Source: Streptomyces coffeae (lineage in GTDB: Bacteria > Actinomycetota > Actinomycetes > Streptomycetales > Streptomycetaceae). Taken from it: DNA of 64,000 nt. Each line of letters begins with the position of its first letter. The stretch's first letter is position 1. Below the pieces are notes generated by a model. That model was not told the origin of the DNA and searched no databases. It saw only the letters and a program-made list of their open reading frames with translations. The stretch is from positions 482,981 through 546,980 of the forward strand of contig NZ_JAERRF010000001.1 in the NCBI RefSeq assembly GCF_016741875.1, read 5' to 3'. Positions 33,660-42,580 of the stretch are shown in pieces. Both the position numbers and the translations under genes were made by a program.

Positions 33660-34943
33660 CTACTTCGGGGTGACCCAGACCTGGCGCTTGGTGGTGTTGG
33701 CCGAGTAGAGCTGGACCTTGGTGCTGTCGGCGGTGGAACCGCCGGTCACGTCCAGCACCTTGCCCGAGGCGACATGGACGATCTGGCCCTTGGCGTTGAC
33801 CGACCACTTCTGCGACGCCTTGCCGGTGCAGTCGGAGAGCTGGATCTTGTTGCCGTTGGTGGCCGCGTTACCCGCGTTGTCCAGGCACTTGCCGAGCGCG
33901 CGGAAGGTGCCGTCCTGCTCCAGCAGCCAGGACTGGGGGACACCGCCGGTGCAGTGATAGAGCTGGATCTGGGTGCCGTTGGTGGCCTTGCCGCCCTTGA
34001 CGTCCAGGCACTTGCCCCCGAGGCCGGTCACCTTGCCCTGCGGCGAGAGGGTGGCACCGGCGCCCTTGGCGAGGTGGCGCAGGCCCTGGACGTCGAACTG
34101 CTGGACGTAGGTGCCCGCGCGGTTGTCCGGGTACGCCTCGGCCGGGGTGCACATCACCGGCTTCTCGCCGGAGTCGCTGCCCTTGACGCAGTCGCCGCGG
34201 GTGGCGCTGCGGTTGGCGTGCGTCATGCCCAGCGTGTGCCCGATCTCATGGCTGATGTGGTTGCGCATGAAGGTTTCACCCCAGGACGGCAGCGGTGTGC
34301 CGTCCGTGGTGAAGAACGAGCTGTCGATGTAGGCATGGCCGCTGGTCACCGTGTCGGCCACGGACGAGGCGTAGAAGCCGCAGCTGAGGTTCTTGGTGCC
34401 GGAGCCGTCGTGGACGACCTTCCACCCGTGGCTGCCGCCGTCCTTGGGCGGTACGCAGGGACGCTTGAGCACCCCCATGACGATCTCGCCCTTGGGCCGC
34501 TCGTAGTTCCAGCCGACCGGCTTGGTGTCGACGGTGATCGGGAGATGGGTGATCCGGCGGAGGTCCGTCGCCGACGCCTTGGCATAACGGGACAGCCAGT
34601 CCGCGGACTTCTGGTCATAGAACTTGATCGTGTAGCCGGTCGACAGCGATGTGCCCGGACCGGCCAGTTTCCAGCCCTCACCGTGGGGCGCCGCGGCCGC
34701 GGCCTTGCGCGGCGCGGCGGGCGCCTTCAGCGCCATCACACCGTTGGTGAAGGTGGCGTTGTCGGTGGCGGTCCCGGCGTTGTCCGCCACCGTCACCGTC
34801 ACCGGCGCCGAAGCCGTGGACGGCCGTGCGGCCTTGGGCTGTTCCTCGTCGTCGGTGCCGAACGCGCTGGAGGAGAGCACTCCGCCGGTGATTGCCGCCG
34901 CGGCGCACACCGCGACGATGGATATCCGGCGCTTCTTGCTCAT
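33660..34943 (-). CDS. Secreted zinc metalloprotease with ricin-type lectin domain
   Basis: A 427-residue exported protein. A signal peptide (MSKKRRISIVAVCAAAAITGG) is followed by a prodomain and a metzincin-type domain with HEIGHTLGMTH (His232, Glu233, His236, His242) and a possible Met-turn in KPVMCTPAEA. The C-terminal about 120 residues form a ricin-B beta-trefoil with repeated GKCLDVKGGKATNGTQIQLYHC-like blocks (here split into CLDV and QLY units) that should bind carbohydrate. It is probably a secreted peptidase targeted to polysaccharide or cell wall. The ATG at 34943 is preferred to a TTG at 34967. Confidence 0.85.
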   Translation of the reverse strand: MSKKRRISIVAVCAAAAITGGVLSSSAFGTDDEEQPKAARPSTASAPVTVTVADNAGTATDNATFTNGVMALKAPAAPRKAAAAAPHGEGWKLAGPGTSLSTGYTIKFYDQKSADWLSRYAKASATDLRRITHLPITVDTKPVGWNYERPKGEIVMGVLKRPCVPPKDGGSHGWKVVHDGSGTKNLSCGFYASSVADTVTSGHAYIDSSFFTTDGTPLPSWGETFMRNHISHEIGHTLGMTHANRSATRGDCVKGSDSGEKPVMCTPAEAYPDNRAGTYVQQFDVQGLRHLAKGAGATLSPQGKVTGLGGKCLDVKGGKATNGTQIQLYHCTGGVPQSWLLEQDGTFRALGKCLDNAGNAATNGNKIQLSDCTGKASQKWSVNAKGQIVHVASGKVLDVTGGSTADSTKVQLYSANTTKRQVWVTPK

Positions 34944-35046
34944 GCGCAGTTTTCTGTTGGATCGCAAGTCCCCGTTTGCCCTTTCAGAGAAAGAACTCTT
35001 GTCGACTCCGGGTCTTCACCTGTCGCAAGCCGGAGTTGATCAGATG

Positions 35047-35934
35047 TTAGTCGAGCAGCTGACCCCTCCTGCTCAGCAGAAAACGCTTGAAGGCCGCCAC
35101 CGGTGGAGTGTCCGGATGGCCGTCCAGCCAGGCGACGCCGATCTCCCGCACCGCGCGCGGCGCGGTGACCGTCAGCTCGGCCACCCCGGGGCGCGGCACC
35201 GCCGGGGGCGGCAGCAGCGCCACTCCCAGCCCGGCGGCCACCAGACCGCGGATGGTCTCGGCCTCCTCGCCCTCGAACGCGATCTTCGGGGTGAACCCCG
35301 CCTCGGCGCACAGTGCATCGGTGATCCGGCGCAGCCCGTAGCCCGGTTCGAGGGTGACGAAGACCTCCGAGGCGGCCTCGGCCAGGCGGATCCGGCGGCG
35401 GCCCGCCAGCCGGTGGTCGTCCGGCACCACCAGCCGCAGCCGCTGCTCGTCCAGACGGCGGGCGACAAGATCGGGGGCGTCGGGGACGGGGGAGGTCAGA
35501 CAGAGGTCGAGATCGCCCGCGCGCATCCGCTCGATCATCGCCTCGCCGTAGTTCTGGACCAGTTGGAAGCGGACCCGCGGATGGTCCACCCGGAAGGCAC
35601 GGAGCAGTCCGGGCACGGTCTCCGAGCCGAGGGTGTGCAGAAAGCCGAACGAGACCCGTCCGGCGGCGGGATCGGCGTCCGCCCGTACCGTCTCGGCGGC
35701 GCGGTCCACCTCGGCGAGGGCCCGTTCGACCGAGCGCAGAAACGTCCGGCCCGCCGGGGTGAGCGCCACCGTCCGGCCGCGCCGGGCGAACAGCGCGACG
35801 CCGAGGTCGTCCTCCAGCCGGACGATCCCCCGGCTGAGCGTCGACTGCGGCACCCCGAGCTCCTGGGCGGCCCGGGTGACATGTTCGTGACGGGCGACGG
35901 CGGCGAACTGCGCGAGCCGGGGCGTGAGCGCCAT
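35047..35934 (-). CDS. LysR-family transcriptional regulator
   Basis: A 295-residue LysR regulator. It has an N-terminal winged helix (residues about 1-60: FAAVARHEHVTRAAQELGVPQSTLSRGIVRLEDDLGVALFARRGR) and a periplasmic-binding-like effector domain. The ATG at 35934 has GAGGAGGAG about nine bases upstream and gives the usual N terminus; the frame is open further upstream but without the fold. It is divergent from the MFS exporter, its most likely target. The inducer is unknown. Confidence 0.87.
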   Translation of the reverse strand: MALTPRLAQFAAVARHEHVTRAAQELGVPQSTLSRGIVRLEDDLGVALFARRGRTVALTPAGRTFLRSVERALAEVDRAAETVRADADPAAGRVSFGFLHTLGSETVPGLLRAFRVDHPRVRFQLVQNYGEAMIERMRAGDLDLCLTSPVPDAPDLVARRLDEQRLRLVVPDDHRLAGRRRIRLAEAASEVFVTLEPGYGLRRITDALCAEAGFTPKIAFEGEEAETIRGLVAAGLGVALLPPPAVPRPGVAELTVTAPRAVREIGVAWLDGHPDTPPVAAFKRFLLSRRGQLLD

Positions 35935-36092
35935 CGCCCACGACTCCTCCTCGACTCCAGCTGTCACCGGAATGTCGTGTTCGTAACTGATGTGTGACAC
36001 GTACGCCCCTGACCTCGGATCATGCTGTCCTGGAACGATTATCTCGATTCCGTGCATTGGACGCATCAGCCGTGGGTACATACGGTCGAACC

Positions 36093-37421
36093 ATGCCTCC
36101 CGCTGATACCGGGGCGTCCACCGGGAACCACCGTGTGGACGCCTCCCCCGCGCTGTCCTCCGAACCCACCACGGCTTCCGCTCCTGAGCGGATGAGTCCG
36201 GGCCGCCCCGGCTACGTACGGATGCGGTTCGCCCTCTTCACCGCCGGGCTCGCGACCTTCGCCCTGCTCTACTCGACCCAGGCGCTGCTGCCCGCGATCT
36301 CGGACGATCTCCATGTCCAGGCCGACCAGGCCAGCTGGACCGTCTCCGCGGCCACCGCGGCCCTGGCGCTCGCGGTGCTGCCGCTGAGCGCCCTGTCCGA
36401 GCGGTTCGGCCGCCGCACGATGATGACCATCTCGCTCACGGTCGCGGTGGCGCTCGGACTGCTGGTGCCGTTCGCCCCCGACCTGGGCTGGCTGATCGGA
36501 CTGCGCGCGATCCAGGGCGCGGCCCTGGCCGGGATCCCGGCCTCGGCGATGGCCTATCTCTCCGAGGAGGTGCAGCCCAAGGCGCTGATCGGCGCGATCG
36601 GGCTGTTCGTGGCGGGCAACAGCGTCGGCGGTATGAGCGGCCGGATCCTCACCGGCTGGGTCGCCGACGGCTGGGGCTGGCGGGCCGCGCTGGCCGCGGT
36701 CGGCGTCATGGCGCTGCTGTGCGCGGTCGCCTTCCGGCTGCTGCTGCCCCCGGCCCGGCATTTCACCCCGGCCGCGGTGAGCCCGCGCGCCCTGGCCCGT
36801 ACCGTCGCCGGGCACCTCTCCGACCCGCTGCTGTGCCGCCTGTACGCGATCGGCGCGCTGTTCATGACGGTCTTCGGCGGTGTCTACACGGTGATCGGCT
36901 ACCGGCTGGTGGCCGAACCGTTCGGCCTCTCGCAGTCCCTGATCGGCTCGATCTTCCTGATCTACCTGGTGGGCACCGTCTCCTCGGCCGCGACCGGCAA
37001 GCTGGTCGGCCGCCTCGGCCGCCGCAGCACCCTGTACGTGGCCGTGACCACCACGGCGGCCGGGCTGCTGCTGTCCCTGCTGGACTCGCTCGCCGCGGTG
37101 CTGCTGGGTCTGGTGCTGATCACCGCGGGCTTCTTCGCGGGCCACGCGGCGGCGTCCTCGGCGGTCAGCCGCACCGCCAAGACCGGCCGCGCCCAGGCCG
37201 CGGCGCTCTACCAGGCGTCGTACTACATCGGCAGCAGCGCGGGCGGCGCGCTGGGCGCGCTCGCCTTCCACGCGACCGGATGGGCAGGCACGGTCCTGCT
37301 GGGCCTGGTGGCCGTGACGGGCGCGGCGGCGATCACGCTCTACGCAACCCGCAAGGCCCAGGCCGAACGCCGCGCGGAAGTAGCCCGCCGGGCCCTTCGC
37401 GGCCTCCCCGCCCGAGCCTGA
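36093..37421 (+). CDS. MFS transporter (YnfM-like efflux type)
   Basis: A 442-residue major facilitator with 12 predicted membrane segments after a hydrophilic N terminus of about 40 residues. The segment 2-3 loop motif reads LSERFGRRTMM. It has FALLYSTQALLPAISDDLHVQADQASWTVSAATAALALAVLPL, typical of the YnfM/arabinose-efflux-like subgroup. The divergent LysR gene suggests induction by an exported compound. The ATG at 36093 is chosen; the frame opens at 35994 but that part is not membrane-like and overlaps the promoter region. Confidence 0.85.
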   Translation: MPPADTGASTGNHRVDASPALSSEPTTASAPERMSPGRPGYVRMRFALFTAGLATFALLYSTQALLPAISDDLHVQADQASWTVSAATAALALAVLPLSALSERFGRRTMMTISLTVAVALGLLVPFAPDLGWLIGLRAIQGAALAGIPASAMAYLSEEVQPKALIGAIGLFVAGNSVGGMSGRILTGWVADGWGWRAALAAVGVMALLCAVAFRLLLPPARHFTPAAVSPRALARTVAGHLSDPLLCRLYAIGALFMTVFGGVYTVIGYRLVAEPFGLSQSLIGSIFLIYLVGTVSSAATGKLVGRLGRRSTLYVAVTTTAAGLLLSLLDSLAAVLLGLVLITAGFFAGHAAASSAVSRTAKTGRAQAAALYQASYYIGSSAGGALGALAFHATGWAGTVLLGLVAVTGAAAITLYATRKAQAERRAEVARRALRGLPARA

Positions 37422-37433
37422 CCCCACCAGCCC

Positions 37434-37474
37434 GGAGGGGCCGCCCCGCCCCTGTCCAGCGGAGCGGCCCCTCC
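37434..37474. terminator. Terminator between convergent genes
   Basis: An 11-bp perfect stem (37434-37444 with 37464-37474) follows the MFS stop by 12 bp and is followed by a short T run. Confidence 0.7.
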
Positions 37475-37535
37475 GCCTTTGTCCTCCGGTGTACGGCGCC
37501 GCGCCCGGACGGGCGCGGCGCTTTCACAGCGGACC

Positions 37536-38300
37536 TCACTGTCGCAGCGTCGAGCCGAACCCCACCGCCAACGGCATGCGCAGACCCAGCGGCGGTGGGG
37601 CCGCCAGGGCGTCGGCCACCGGGCGGGAGTAGCCCGTGGCGAAGAGGGAGCCGAGGAGGAAGTCCGAGGTGAGGGCCCGGACTTCGGAGCGGTGCTGGTG
37701 CAGGCCGTGGCCGTCGGTGTGGACCTCGAAGCGGCACACGTTGCGGTTGACCTTCTTGGCCCGCTCCGCCAGCCGGTAGGACAGATCGGGGTCGGTGCGC
37801 TCGTCATTGGTCCCGTGGGCGATCAACACCTGCCGTCCCACGAGCTGTTTCACCGGATCGGGTGCCAGGGTCGCGTCCGGTTCCGGGAGCCAGGGGGCGA
37901 GGGCGACCACCGTGCTGACGGCCGGGTGTCCGGCGGCGCGCAGGGCGGCGCGGCCGCCCATGCCGTGGCCGGTGAGGCAGACCGGTACGTCGCCGTAGAG
38001 CCGCCCCACCTCGTCCGCGGCCCACTCGGCATCCGCGGCGGGGTCCGCGGCGGAGCCGTTCCAGCCGCGGCGCCGGTAGTGGACGACATGGGCGGCCAGG
38101 CCCTCGTCCTGACCGGCCCGCACCAGTCTTCGGGCCAGTGGCAGCACCGACGCCGCCGACATCCGGGACGGGCGCCGCGTGCCGACGGGCTCCCCGCCCG
38201 GAAGCAGCAGCACCACACCATGTACGGTCCTCCGCGTGGCGGCCGAGCCCATCGGCCGCCCCAGCCGTGCGCCCCGTTCGGGCAACGCTTGCTGAGCCAT
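37536..38300 (-). CDS. Alpha/beta-hydrolase-fold protein without the usual serine nucleophile
   Basis: A 254-residue protein of the dienelactone-hydrolase-like fold: [13 protein letters not shown] at the start, [32 protein letters not shown] at the nucleophile elbow, [13 protein letters not shown] with the usual Asp region, and [10 protein letters not shown] with the usual His. The elbow reads G-H-G-M-G where G-x-S-x-G is expected, so the serine is glycine. It may be a non-catalytic or differently working relative. It is divergent from adenosine deaminase and shares that promoter region. Confidence 0.75.
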   Translation of the reverse strand: MAQQALPERGARLGRPMGSAATRRTVHGVVLLLPGGEPVGTRRPSRMSAASVLPLARRLVRAGQDEGLAAHVVHYRRRGWNGSAADPAADAEWAADEVGRLYGDVPVCLTGHGMGGRAALRAAGHPAVSTVVALAPWLPEPDATLAPDPVKQLVGRQVLIAHGTNDERTDPDLSYRLAERAKKVNRNVCRFEVHTDGHGLHQHRSEVRALTSDFLLGSLFATGYSRPVADALAAPPPLGLRMPLAVGFGSTLRQ

Positions 38301-38374
38301 GCCGACACGATCGCAGAAGGATTGGTGTACTCCACTACCCGTGCGGGTCACTGTTCCGTATCTATCGCCCCGTT

Positions 38375-38396
38375 CTACGCGCGTAGGGGCTACGCT
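38375..38396 (+). promoter_or_regulatory. Perfect CTACGCGCGTAG operator and leaderless -10 box of add
   Basis: The 12-bp palindrome at 38375-38386 is followed by a TACGCT -10 hexamer at 38391-38396. That hexamer ends six bases before the ATG of adenosine deaminase, the geometry of a leaderless transcript. The palindrome therefore lies in the -35/-10 spacer. The same palindrome occurs before deoC and the purine phosphorylase gene. Confidence 0.7.
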
Positions 38397-38402
38397 TCGC
38401 AG

Positions 38403-39569
38403 ATGACGAGCGAGCACACCCACCAACCCACCCCCGAACAGATCCGCCGCGCCCCCAAGGTGCTGCTGCACGACCACCTCGACGGCGGGCTGCGGCCCGG
38501 CACCATCGTCGACCTCGCCCGCGAGACGGGGTACGACGCGCTGCCCGAGACCGAGCCGGACAAGCTGGGCGCCTGGTTCCGCGAGGCCGCCGACTCCGGT
38601 TCGCTGGAGCGCTATCTCGAGACCTTCTCGCACACCTGCGCCGTCATGCAGACCCGGGACGCGCTGTTCCGGGTCGCCGCCGAGTGCGCCGAGGACCTCG
38701 CCGAGGACGGCGTCGTCTACGCCGAGGTGCGCTACGCCCCGGAGCAGCACCTCGAGCGGGGGCTGAGCCTGGAGGAGGTCGTCGAGGCGGTCAACGAGGG
38801 CTTCCGCGAAGGCGAGCGGCGGGCCCGGGAGAACGGCCACCGCATCCGCGTCGGCGCGCTGCTCACCGCGATGCGCCACGCGGCCCGCGCCCTGGAGATC
38901 GCCGAACTCGCCAACCGCTACCGCGATCTCGGCGTCGTCGGCTTCGACATCGCGGGCGCCGAGGCGGGCTTCCCGCCCACCCGCCACCTGGACGCCTTCG
39001 AGTATCTGAAGCGGGAGAACAACCACTTCACGATTCACGCGGGTGAGGCGTTCGGCCTGCCGTCCATCTGGCAGGCGCTCCAGTGGTGCGGTGCGGACCG
39101 GCTCGGCCACGGCGTCCGCATCATCGACGACATCGAGGTGGCGGACGACGGCAGCATCACCCTCGGCCGCCTCGCCTCCTACGTCCGGGACAAGCGCATC
39201 CCGCTGGAGCTGTGCCCGAGCTCCAACCTCCAGACGGGCGCGGCCAGCTCGTACGCCGAGCACCCCATCGGGCTGCTGCGCCGACTGCATTTCCGTGCCA
39301 CCGTCAACACGGATAATCGTCTCATGAGTGGGACGAGTATGAGCGCTGAATTCCAGCATCTCGTATCAACATTCCACTACACGCTGGACGACATGCAGTG
39401 GTTCACGGTCAATGCCATGAAATCGGCCTTCATTCCTTTTGGTGAACGTCTTGCGATGATCAATGACGTGATCAAGCCTGGGTATGCTGAATTGAAGTCC
39501 GAATGGCTGTTCCGGCAGGTGGCTTCGATGTCCGCCGTGACCAGCGATTCTCCTGCCAAGGACAACTGA
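38403..39569 (+). CDS. add: Adenosine deaminase
   Basis: A 388-residue adenosine deaminase that turns adenosine and deoxyadenosine into inosine and deoxyinosine. Metal and active-site motifs are complete: [13 protein letters not shown] (HxH), [18 protein letters not shown] with His and catalytic Glu, RLGHGVRI, and the late [10 protein letters not shown] with two active-site acids or neighbours (NTDN, where many family members have NTDD or NSDD). The message is probably leaderless. The last about 240 bp drop to roughly 51 percent GC although the protein sequence there looks conserved. It supplies inosine to the purine phosphorylase encoded at 58 kb. Confidence 0.92.
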   Translation: MTSEHTHQPTPEQIRRAPKVLLHDHLDGGLRPGTIVDLARETGYDALPETEPDKLGAWFREAADSGSLERYLETFSHTCAVMQTRDALFRVAAECAEDLAEDGVVYAEVRYAPEQHLERGLSLEEVVEAVNEGFREGERRARENGHRIRVGALLTAMRHAARALEIAELANRYRDLGVVGFDIAGAEAGFPPTRHLDAFEYLKRENNHFTIHAGEAFGLPSIWQALQWCGADRLGHGVRIIDDIEVADDGSITLGRLASYVRDKRIPLELCPSSNLQTGAASSYAEHPIGLLRRLHFRATVNTDNRLMSGTSMSAEFQHLVSTFHYTLDDMQWFTVNAMKSAFIPFGERLAMINDVIKPGYAELKSEWLFRQVASMSAVTSDSPAKDN

Positions 39570-39705
39570 TTCTACGGACGGGGGCCACCAGCTCGTCCGA
39601 TGCGTTCCGCACGTCTGGAAGTCGATTTCCCGTGTTTGCGGGCAGGCGAAATCCATGACTACGTTCTCGTATCGGACAAGCCCCCGTCTCAAGGACAGAT
39701 TTCTG

Positions 39706-39969
39706 ATGAAGCAGGGAACCCTCAAGACCCTCGGCGTTGTTGCCCTCGGTACTGTCGCCATCATTGCCGGAGGCAGCGCCGCGTCCGCGGCCGGTCCCGC
39801 TCCGGTGCCCAGTGGCGGTGCGGCCACTTCGCAGGTCCCCGGACAGGGCGGCCAGGCCCCCGGCCAGGGCACCGCCAAGCCCTCGGCCCCCGGCCAGGCC
39901 CAGCCCGACCAGGGGCTGTTCAGTCGGCTCCCGGTGGGCGCGCTGGGCAACGGCCTGCGGCTGGGCTGA
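39706..39969 (+). CDS. Small secreted protein with Pro-Gly-Gln repeats
   Basis: An 87-residue exported protein: signal peptide MKQGTLKTLGVVALGTVAII to ASAA, then a mature part of about 58 residues with three QAPGQ/VPGQ-type repeats and a C-terminal LPVGALGNGLRLG. The ATG at 39706 has AAGGACA about nine bases upstream. It belongs to the small secreted proteins of Streptomyces with no known function. A strong terminator follows. Confidence 0.7.
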   Translation: MKQGTLKTLGVVALGTVAIIAGGSAASAAGPAPVPSGGAATSQVPGQGGQAPGQGTAKPSAPGQAQPDQGLFSRLPVGALGNGLRLG

Positions 39970-39986
39970 TCCTCCGTCTCGGCACA

Positions 39987-40028
39987 CGGCCGGGCCGCAC
40001 ATCCGTACCGGGGTGTGCGGCCCGGCCG
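39987..40028 (+). terminator. Terminator, 15-bp perfect stem
   Basis: Bases 39987-40001 and 40014-40028 are exact complements around a 12-nt loop, 17 bp after the small secreted protein stop. Confidence 0.85.
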
Positions 40029-40093
40029 CGTCCTGTGCCAGGATCTGCCGACACGCTGCGCCACGCTGGCAGCCGACTGTGGGGGTGTCTTCC

Positions 40094-40849
40094 GTGCGGA
40101 CAAGGCGGATGAGGCGGACAAGGACGAGCAGACCGGCGGGGCGGACCGGGCGGCTCCGAGCGACTGGTCCGACGGCCCTCCTGGCCTGCCCCCTCCTTGT
40201 CCTCACCGCCGCGTGCAGCGGTGGTTCGGACGACGACGCCAAGGCCACCCCGTCCGCCGACCGCCGGTCCGCCACCCCTGCCGCGACCCGACTGGAGAAG
40301 GCCGCCCTGGCGCAGGGCGACCTCAAGGGCTATCGGGTCACCAGCCGCAAGGCCGAGAACTGGGCCAGCGGCCAGCCGAAGTCCCGCAAGCGCGCCTGCC
40401 AGGCGCTCGCCGACGCCACCGGTGACGAGCCGAGCCCCGCGGCCAAGGAGACCGTGCGGCGCGGGGTGAACGGTCACAAGGCGCCGTACAAGGGCGTCAC
40501 GGCCGGGATCAGCAGCTACAGCGCGGCGGGCGCCAAGACGTTCATGCGCGAGCTGAAGGCCGCGCTCTCCGACTGCGCGGGCGGGTTCTCCACCACCCTC
40601 AGCGGACGGACCGTGCGCTACAGCGAGGTGCGGTCGACGCCGCTCAAGGCGGCCGGTGACGACAGTGTCGGCTACGGACTGACCGCCTCCGCCCAGGGGA
40701 CGAAGATCCCGATGAGGGTGGTCGCGGTGCGCTCCGGCTCGACCATCGCCCTCTTCATGGGCGTGGACTTCAAGAAGCTCAGCGAGTTCCCGGTGCCGCG
40801 GGCGATCGTCGACAAGCAGCTGGAGAAGCTGGAGAAGGCGGGTCTGTAG
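40094..40849 (+). CDS. Lipoprotein of unknown function
   Basis: A 251-residue predicted lipoprotein: basic N terminus (RTRRMRRTRTSR), hydrophobic core and lipobox LTAAC with Cys41 for this start. The mature domain has ATRLEKAALAQGDLKGYRV, a Ser/Ala-rich middle and AAGDDSVGYGLTASAQG. It reads like the sensor or substrate domains of actinobacterial lipoproteins with a beta-sheet fold, but I do not recognise a named family. GTG 40094 follows a GGGGG run by eight bases; several other GTG/ATG starts lie within 30 bp. Confidence 0.65.
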   Translation: MRTRRMRRTRTSRPAGRTGRLRATGPTALLACPLLVLTAACSGGSDDDAKATPSADRRSATPAATRLEKAALAQGDLKGYRVTSRKAENWASGQPKSRKRACQALADATGDEPSPAAKETVRRGVNGHKAPYKGVTAGISSYSAAGAKTFMRELKAALSDCAGGFSTTLSGRTVRYSEVRSTPLKAAGDDSVGYGLTASAQGTKIPMRVVAVRSGSTIALFMGVDFKKLSEFPVPRAIVDKQLEKLEKAGL

Positions 40850-40898
40850 GCGCGGTACGGGCTCTTCGCGTCCGCTTCACCACGCCCCTCGCGACGCT

Positions 40899-41102
40899 TC
40901 ACCACGCCTCGCGATAGCCGTCCTCGGCCGGAACCAGGATCCACAGCGCGATGTAGAGCAGGAACTGCGGCCCCGGCAGCAGACAGGAGACCAGGAAGAT
41001 CACCCGCATCGTGGTCGGGGTGGTGCCGAAGCGGCGGGCCAGACCCGCGCAGACTCCGGCGATCATCTTCTGGTGGCGGGGGCGGACCAGGCTTGTGGCC
41101 AT
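40899..41102 (-). CDS. PspC domain protein
   Basis: A 67-residue PspC-domain protein: LVRPRHQKMIAGVCAGLARRFGTTPTTMRVIFLVSCLLPGPQFLLYIALWILVPAE, with the hallmark AGVCAGLA and a membrane hairpin. Stand-alone PspC proteins act in envelope-stress responses. The target of this one is unknown. It ends close to the convergent lipoprotein gene. Confidence 0.88.
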   Translation of the reverse strand: MATSLVRPRHQKMIAGVCAGLARRFGTTPTTMRVIFLVSCLLPGPQFLLYIALWILVPAEDGYREAW

Positions 41103-41211
41103 GATGGCGACTCCTCGTCGTGTCGTCGGACTCTCGTAACCGTTGCGATCCGTCCGGACCGAAGGCCGAGGTGCCGAGGTACCCGGGAATCTCTTCCCGA
41201 TGCCATCAACG

Positions 41212-41787
41212 CTAGGGTCGCCAGCCCGTCGAGGCGTCGCTCCACGGTGCGATCCCGACCCTGTGAATCGTCGGGGTCACCGTCTGCACCTCGTCCTCCC
41301 GGGGGAGGGCCGCGGCCCGCGCCCGGTCCGCCCGGCGGCGGATCCCGGCCCTGACGGCCGGCACCACCAGCACATGCGCGAGCGCCACCCCGGCGGTGTT
41401 CAGCAGCACCGAGTCCACGTTCATGATCTGCCCGGTCACCTCGCTGCGCAGCAGCGCGACCGCCAGGGCCGCCATCGCCCCGGTGAAGGCCGTACGGGCA
41501 AGCGACGCCCAGGAACACGCGTCCACCCGGCCCCCGGCCAGCGGCAGCAGCACCCCCAGTGGCGCGAGCAGCAGCAGTCCGCCCCCGATCGAGCGGATCG
41601 CCGCCCACGGGCTGAGCGCCAGATCGGCGCGGATGGTGGCCAGCGGCTCCAGGGTCTCGGCGGACACCCACGGCACGGTGAGCGGGCGCAGGGTCAGCCA
41701 GCACACGAACGTCAGGTGTGCGACGAGGAGTACAACGCCCGCGGCGCGGTAGCGGAAGGCGGCCCTGCGGCCGGAACGACCCTGCAC
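41212..41787 (-). CDS. VanZ-like membrane protein
   Basis: A 191-residue protein with four to five membrane segments. It has the VanZ-family WLTLRPL near the N terminus, LLLAPLGVLLPL in the middle and NVDSVLLNTAGVALAHVLV (N-x-D-x-x-x-N-x-x-G) near the end. VanZ proteins are linked to teicoplanin resistance and envelope functions. The cytoplasmic C terminus is charged. It lies downstream of the afsQ operon in the same direction, with a 166-bp gap. Confidence 0.8.
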   Translation of the reverse strand: MQGRSGRRAAFRYRAAGVVLLVAHLTFVCWLTLRPLTVPWVSAETLEPLATIRADLALSPWAAIRSIGGGLLLLAPLGVLLPLAGGRVDACSWASLARTAFTGAMAALAVALLRSEVTGQIMNVDSVLLNTAGVALAHVLVVPAVRAGIRRRADRARAAALPREDEVQTVTPTIHRVGIAPWSDASTGWRP

Positions 41788-41953
41788 GCCTCTCAGGACG
41801 CGCTGTGCGGGGGTGCTGGTTCCGCCTGCCCCGCGCTGGTCAGCAGCTTGTTACCGAGAGGACGTCCACCAGGGGTGACCGAGCGCGGAAACGTAACGAA
41901 TCATCACGCGATCAAGAGCGATGAGGAACGTTCAGGCGTGACCGCGGGCGTGA

Positions 41954-42580
41954 TCAGGACACCAGAACTCCGGAGTTGACCGCGATCTCGGGATGGCGGC
42001 GCATCTCCTCGGTGCAGGTGTAGCGCTTGAGCGGATCGCGGTCGCTCTCCGGGCCGCCCAGCACCACCCGGTGGTGCTCGTCCGCCGCCGTGGACTCCCC
42101 GAAGGTGCACACGATCTGGGCCAGCGCCATCGACTGGAGCTCCTCGGGCGGCCGGTTCAGCCGCAGCGCCCGGTCCGGATCGTCCGAGGCAGGACCGGAC
42201 ACCTGCACCCAGTCCTCCACCGCGGTGGAGAACCCGGCCGCCGTCTCGGCCGCCGTGGGCGGCTGCCGCAACTGCTCCAGCAGGGCACGGGCGATCTGCA
42301 CCGGCTCCGGCGGCGGCTGCTCCTTCGGCAGCCGCATGCTGCGGCTCAGCGACAGCACCCGTGAGCCGCACGGCAGATAGATCCGTACCCGGACCCGGCC
42401 GGTGCCCTCGGCGGCCCGGTCCGGCTCCGGCGCCTCGCACGAGGCGCGCGAGGGCGCGGCCCCCGCGTCCACCGGCACCGACGTACCGCGGATACCGCAT
42501 CCGGTGGCCAGCAGCGCGACCGCCGCGGTCAGCAGCGCGACGGCCGGACGGGTCCGGCGCCGGTTCACCGCCCGCTTCAT
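41954..42580 (-). CDS. Lipoprotein of the afsQ operon
   Basis: A 208-residue lipoprotein with lipobox LLATGC (Cys28). A GerMN-like or sensor-type extracellular domain follows (VRVRIYLPCGSRVLSLSRSM, LLEQLRQPPTAAETAAGFSTAV). Its start overlaps the afsQ2 stop by 4 bp, so it is made with the kinase. In S. coelicolor the afsQ1-afsQ2 operon also ends in such a lipoprotein. It may pass an envelope signal to AfsQ2. Confidence 0.82.
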   Translation of the reverse strand: MKRAVNRRRTRPAVALLTAAVALLATGCGIRGTSVPVDAGAAPSRASCEAPEPDRAAEGTGRVRVRIYLPCGSRVLSLSRSMRLPKEQPPPEPVQIARALLEQLRQPPTAAETAAGFSTAVEDWVQVSGPASDDPDRALRLNRPPEELQSMALAQIVCTFGESTAADEHHRVVLGGPESDRDPLKRYTCTEEMRRHPEIAVNSGVLVS

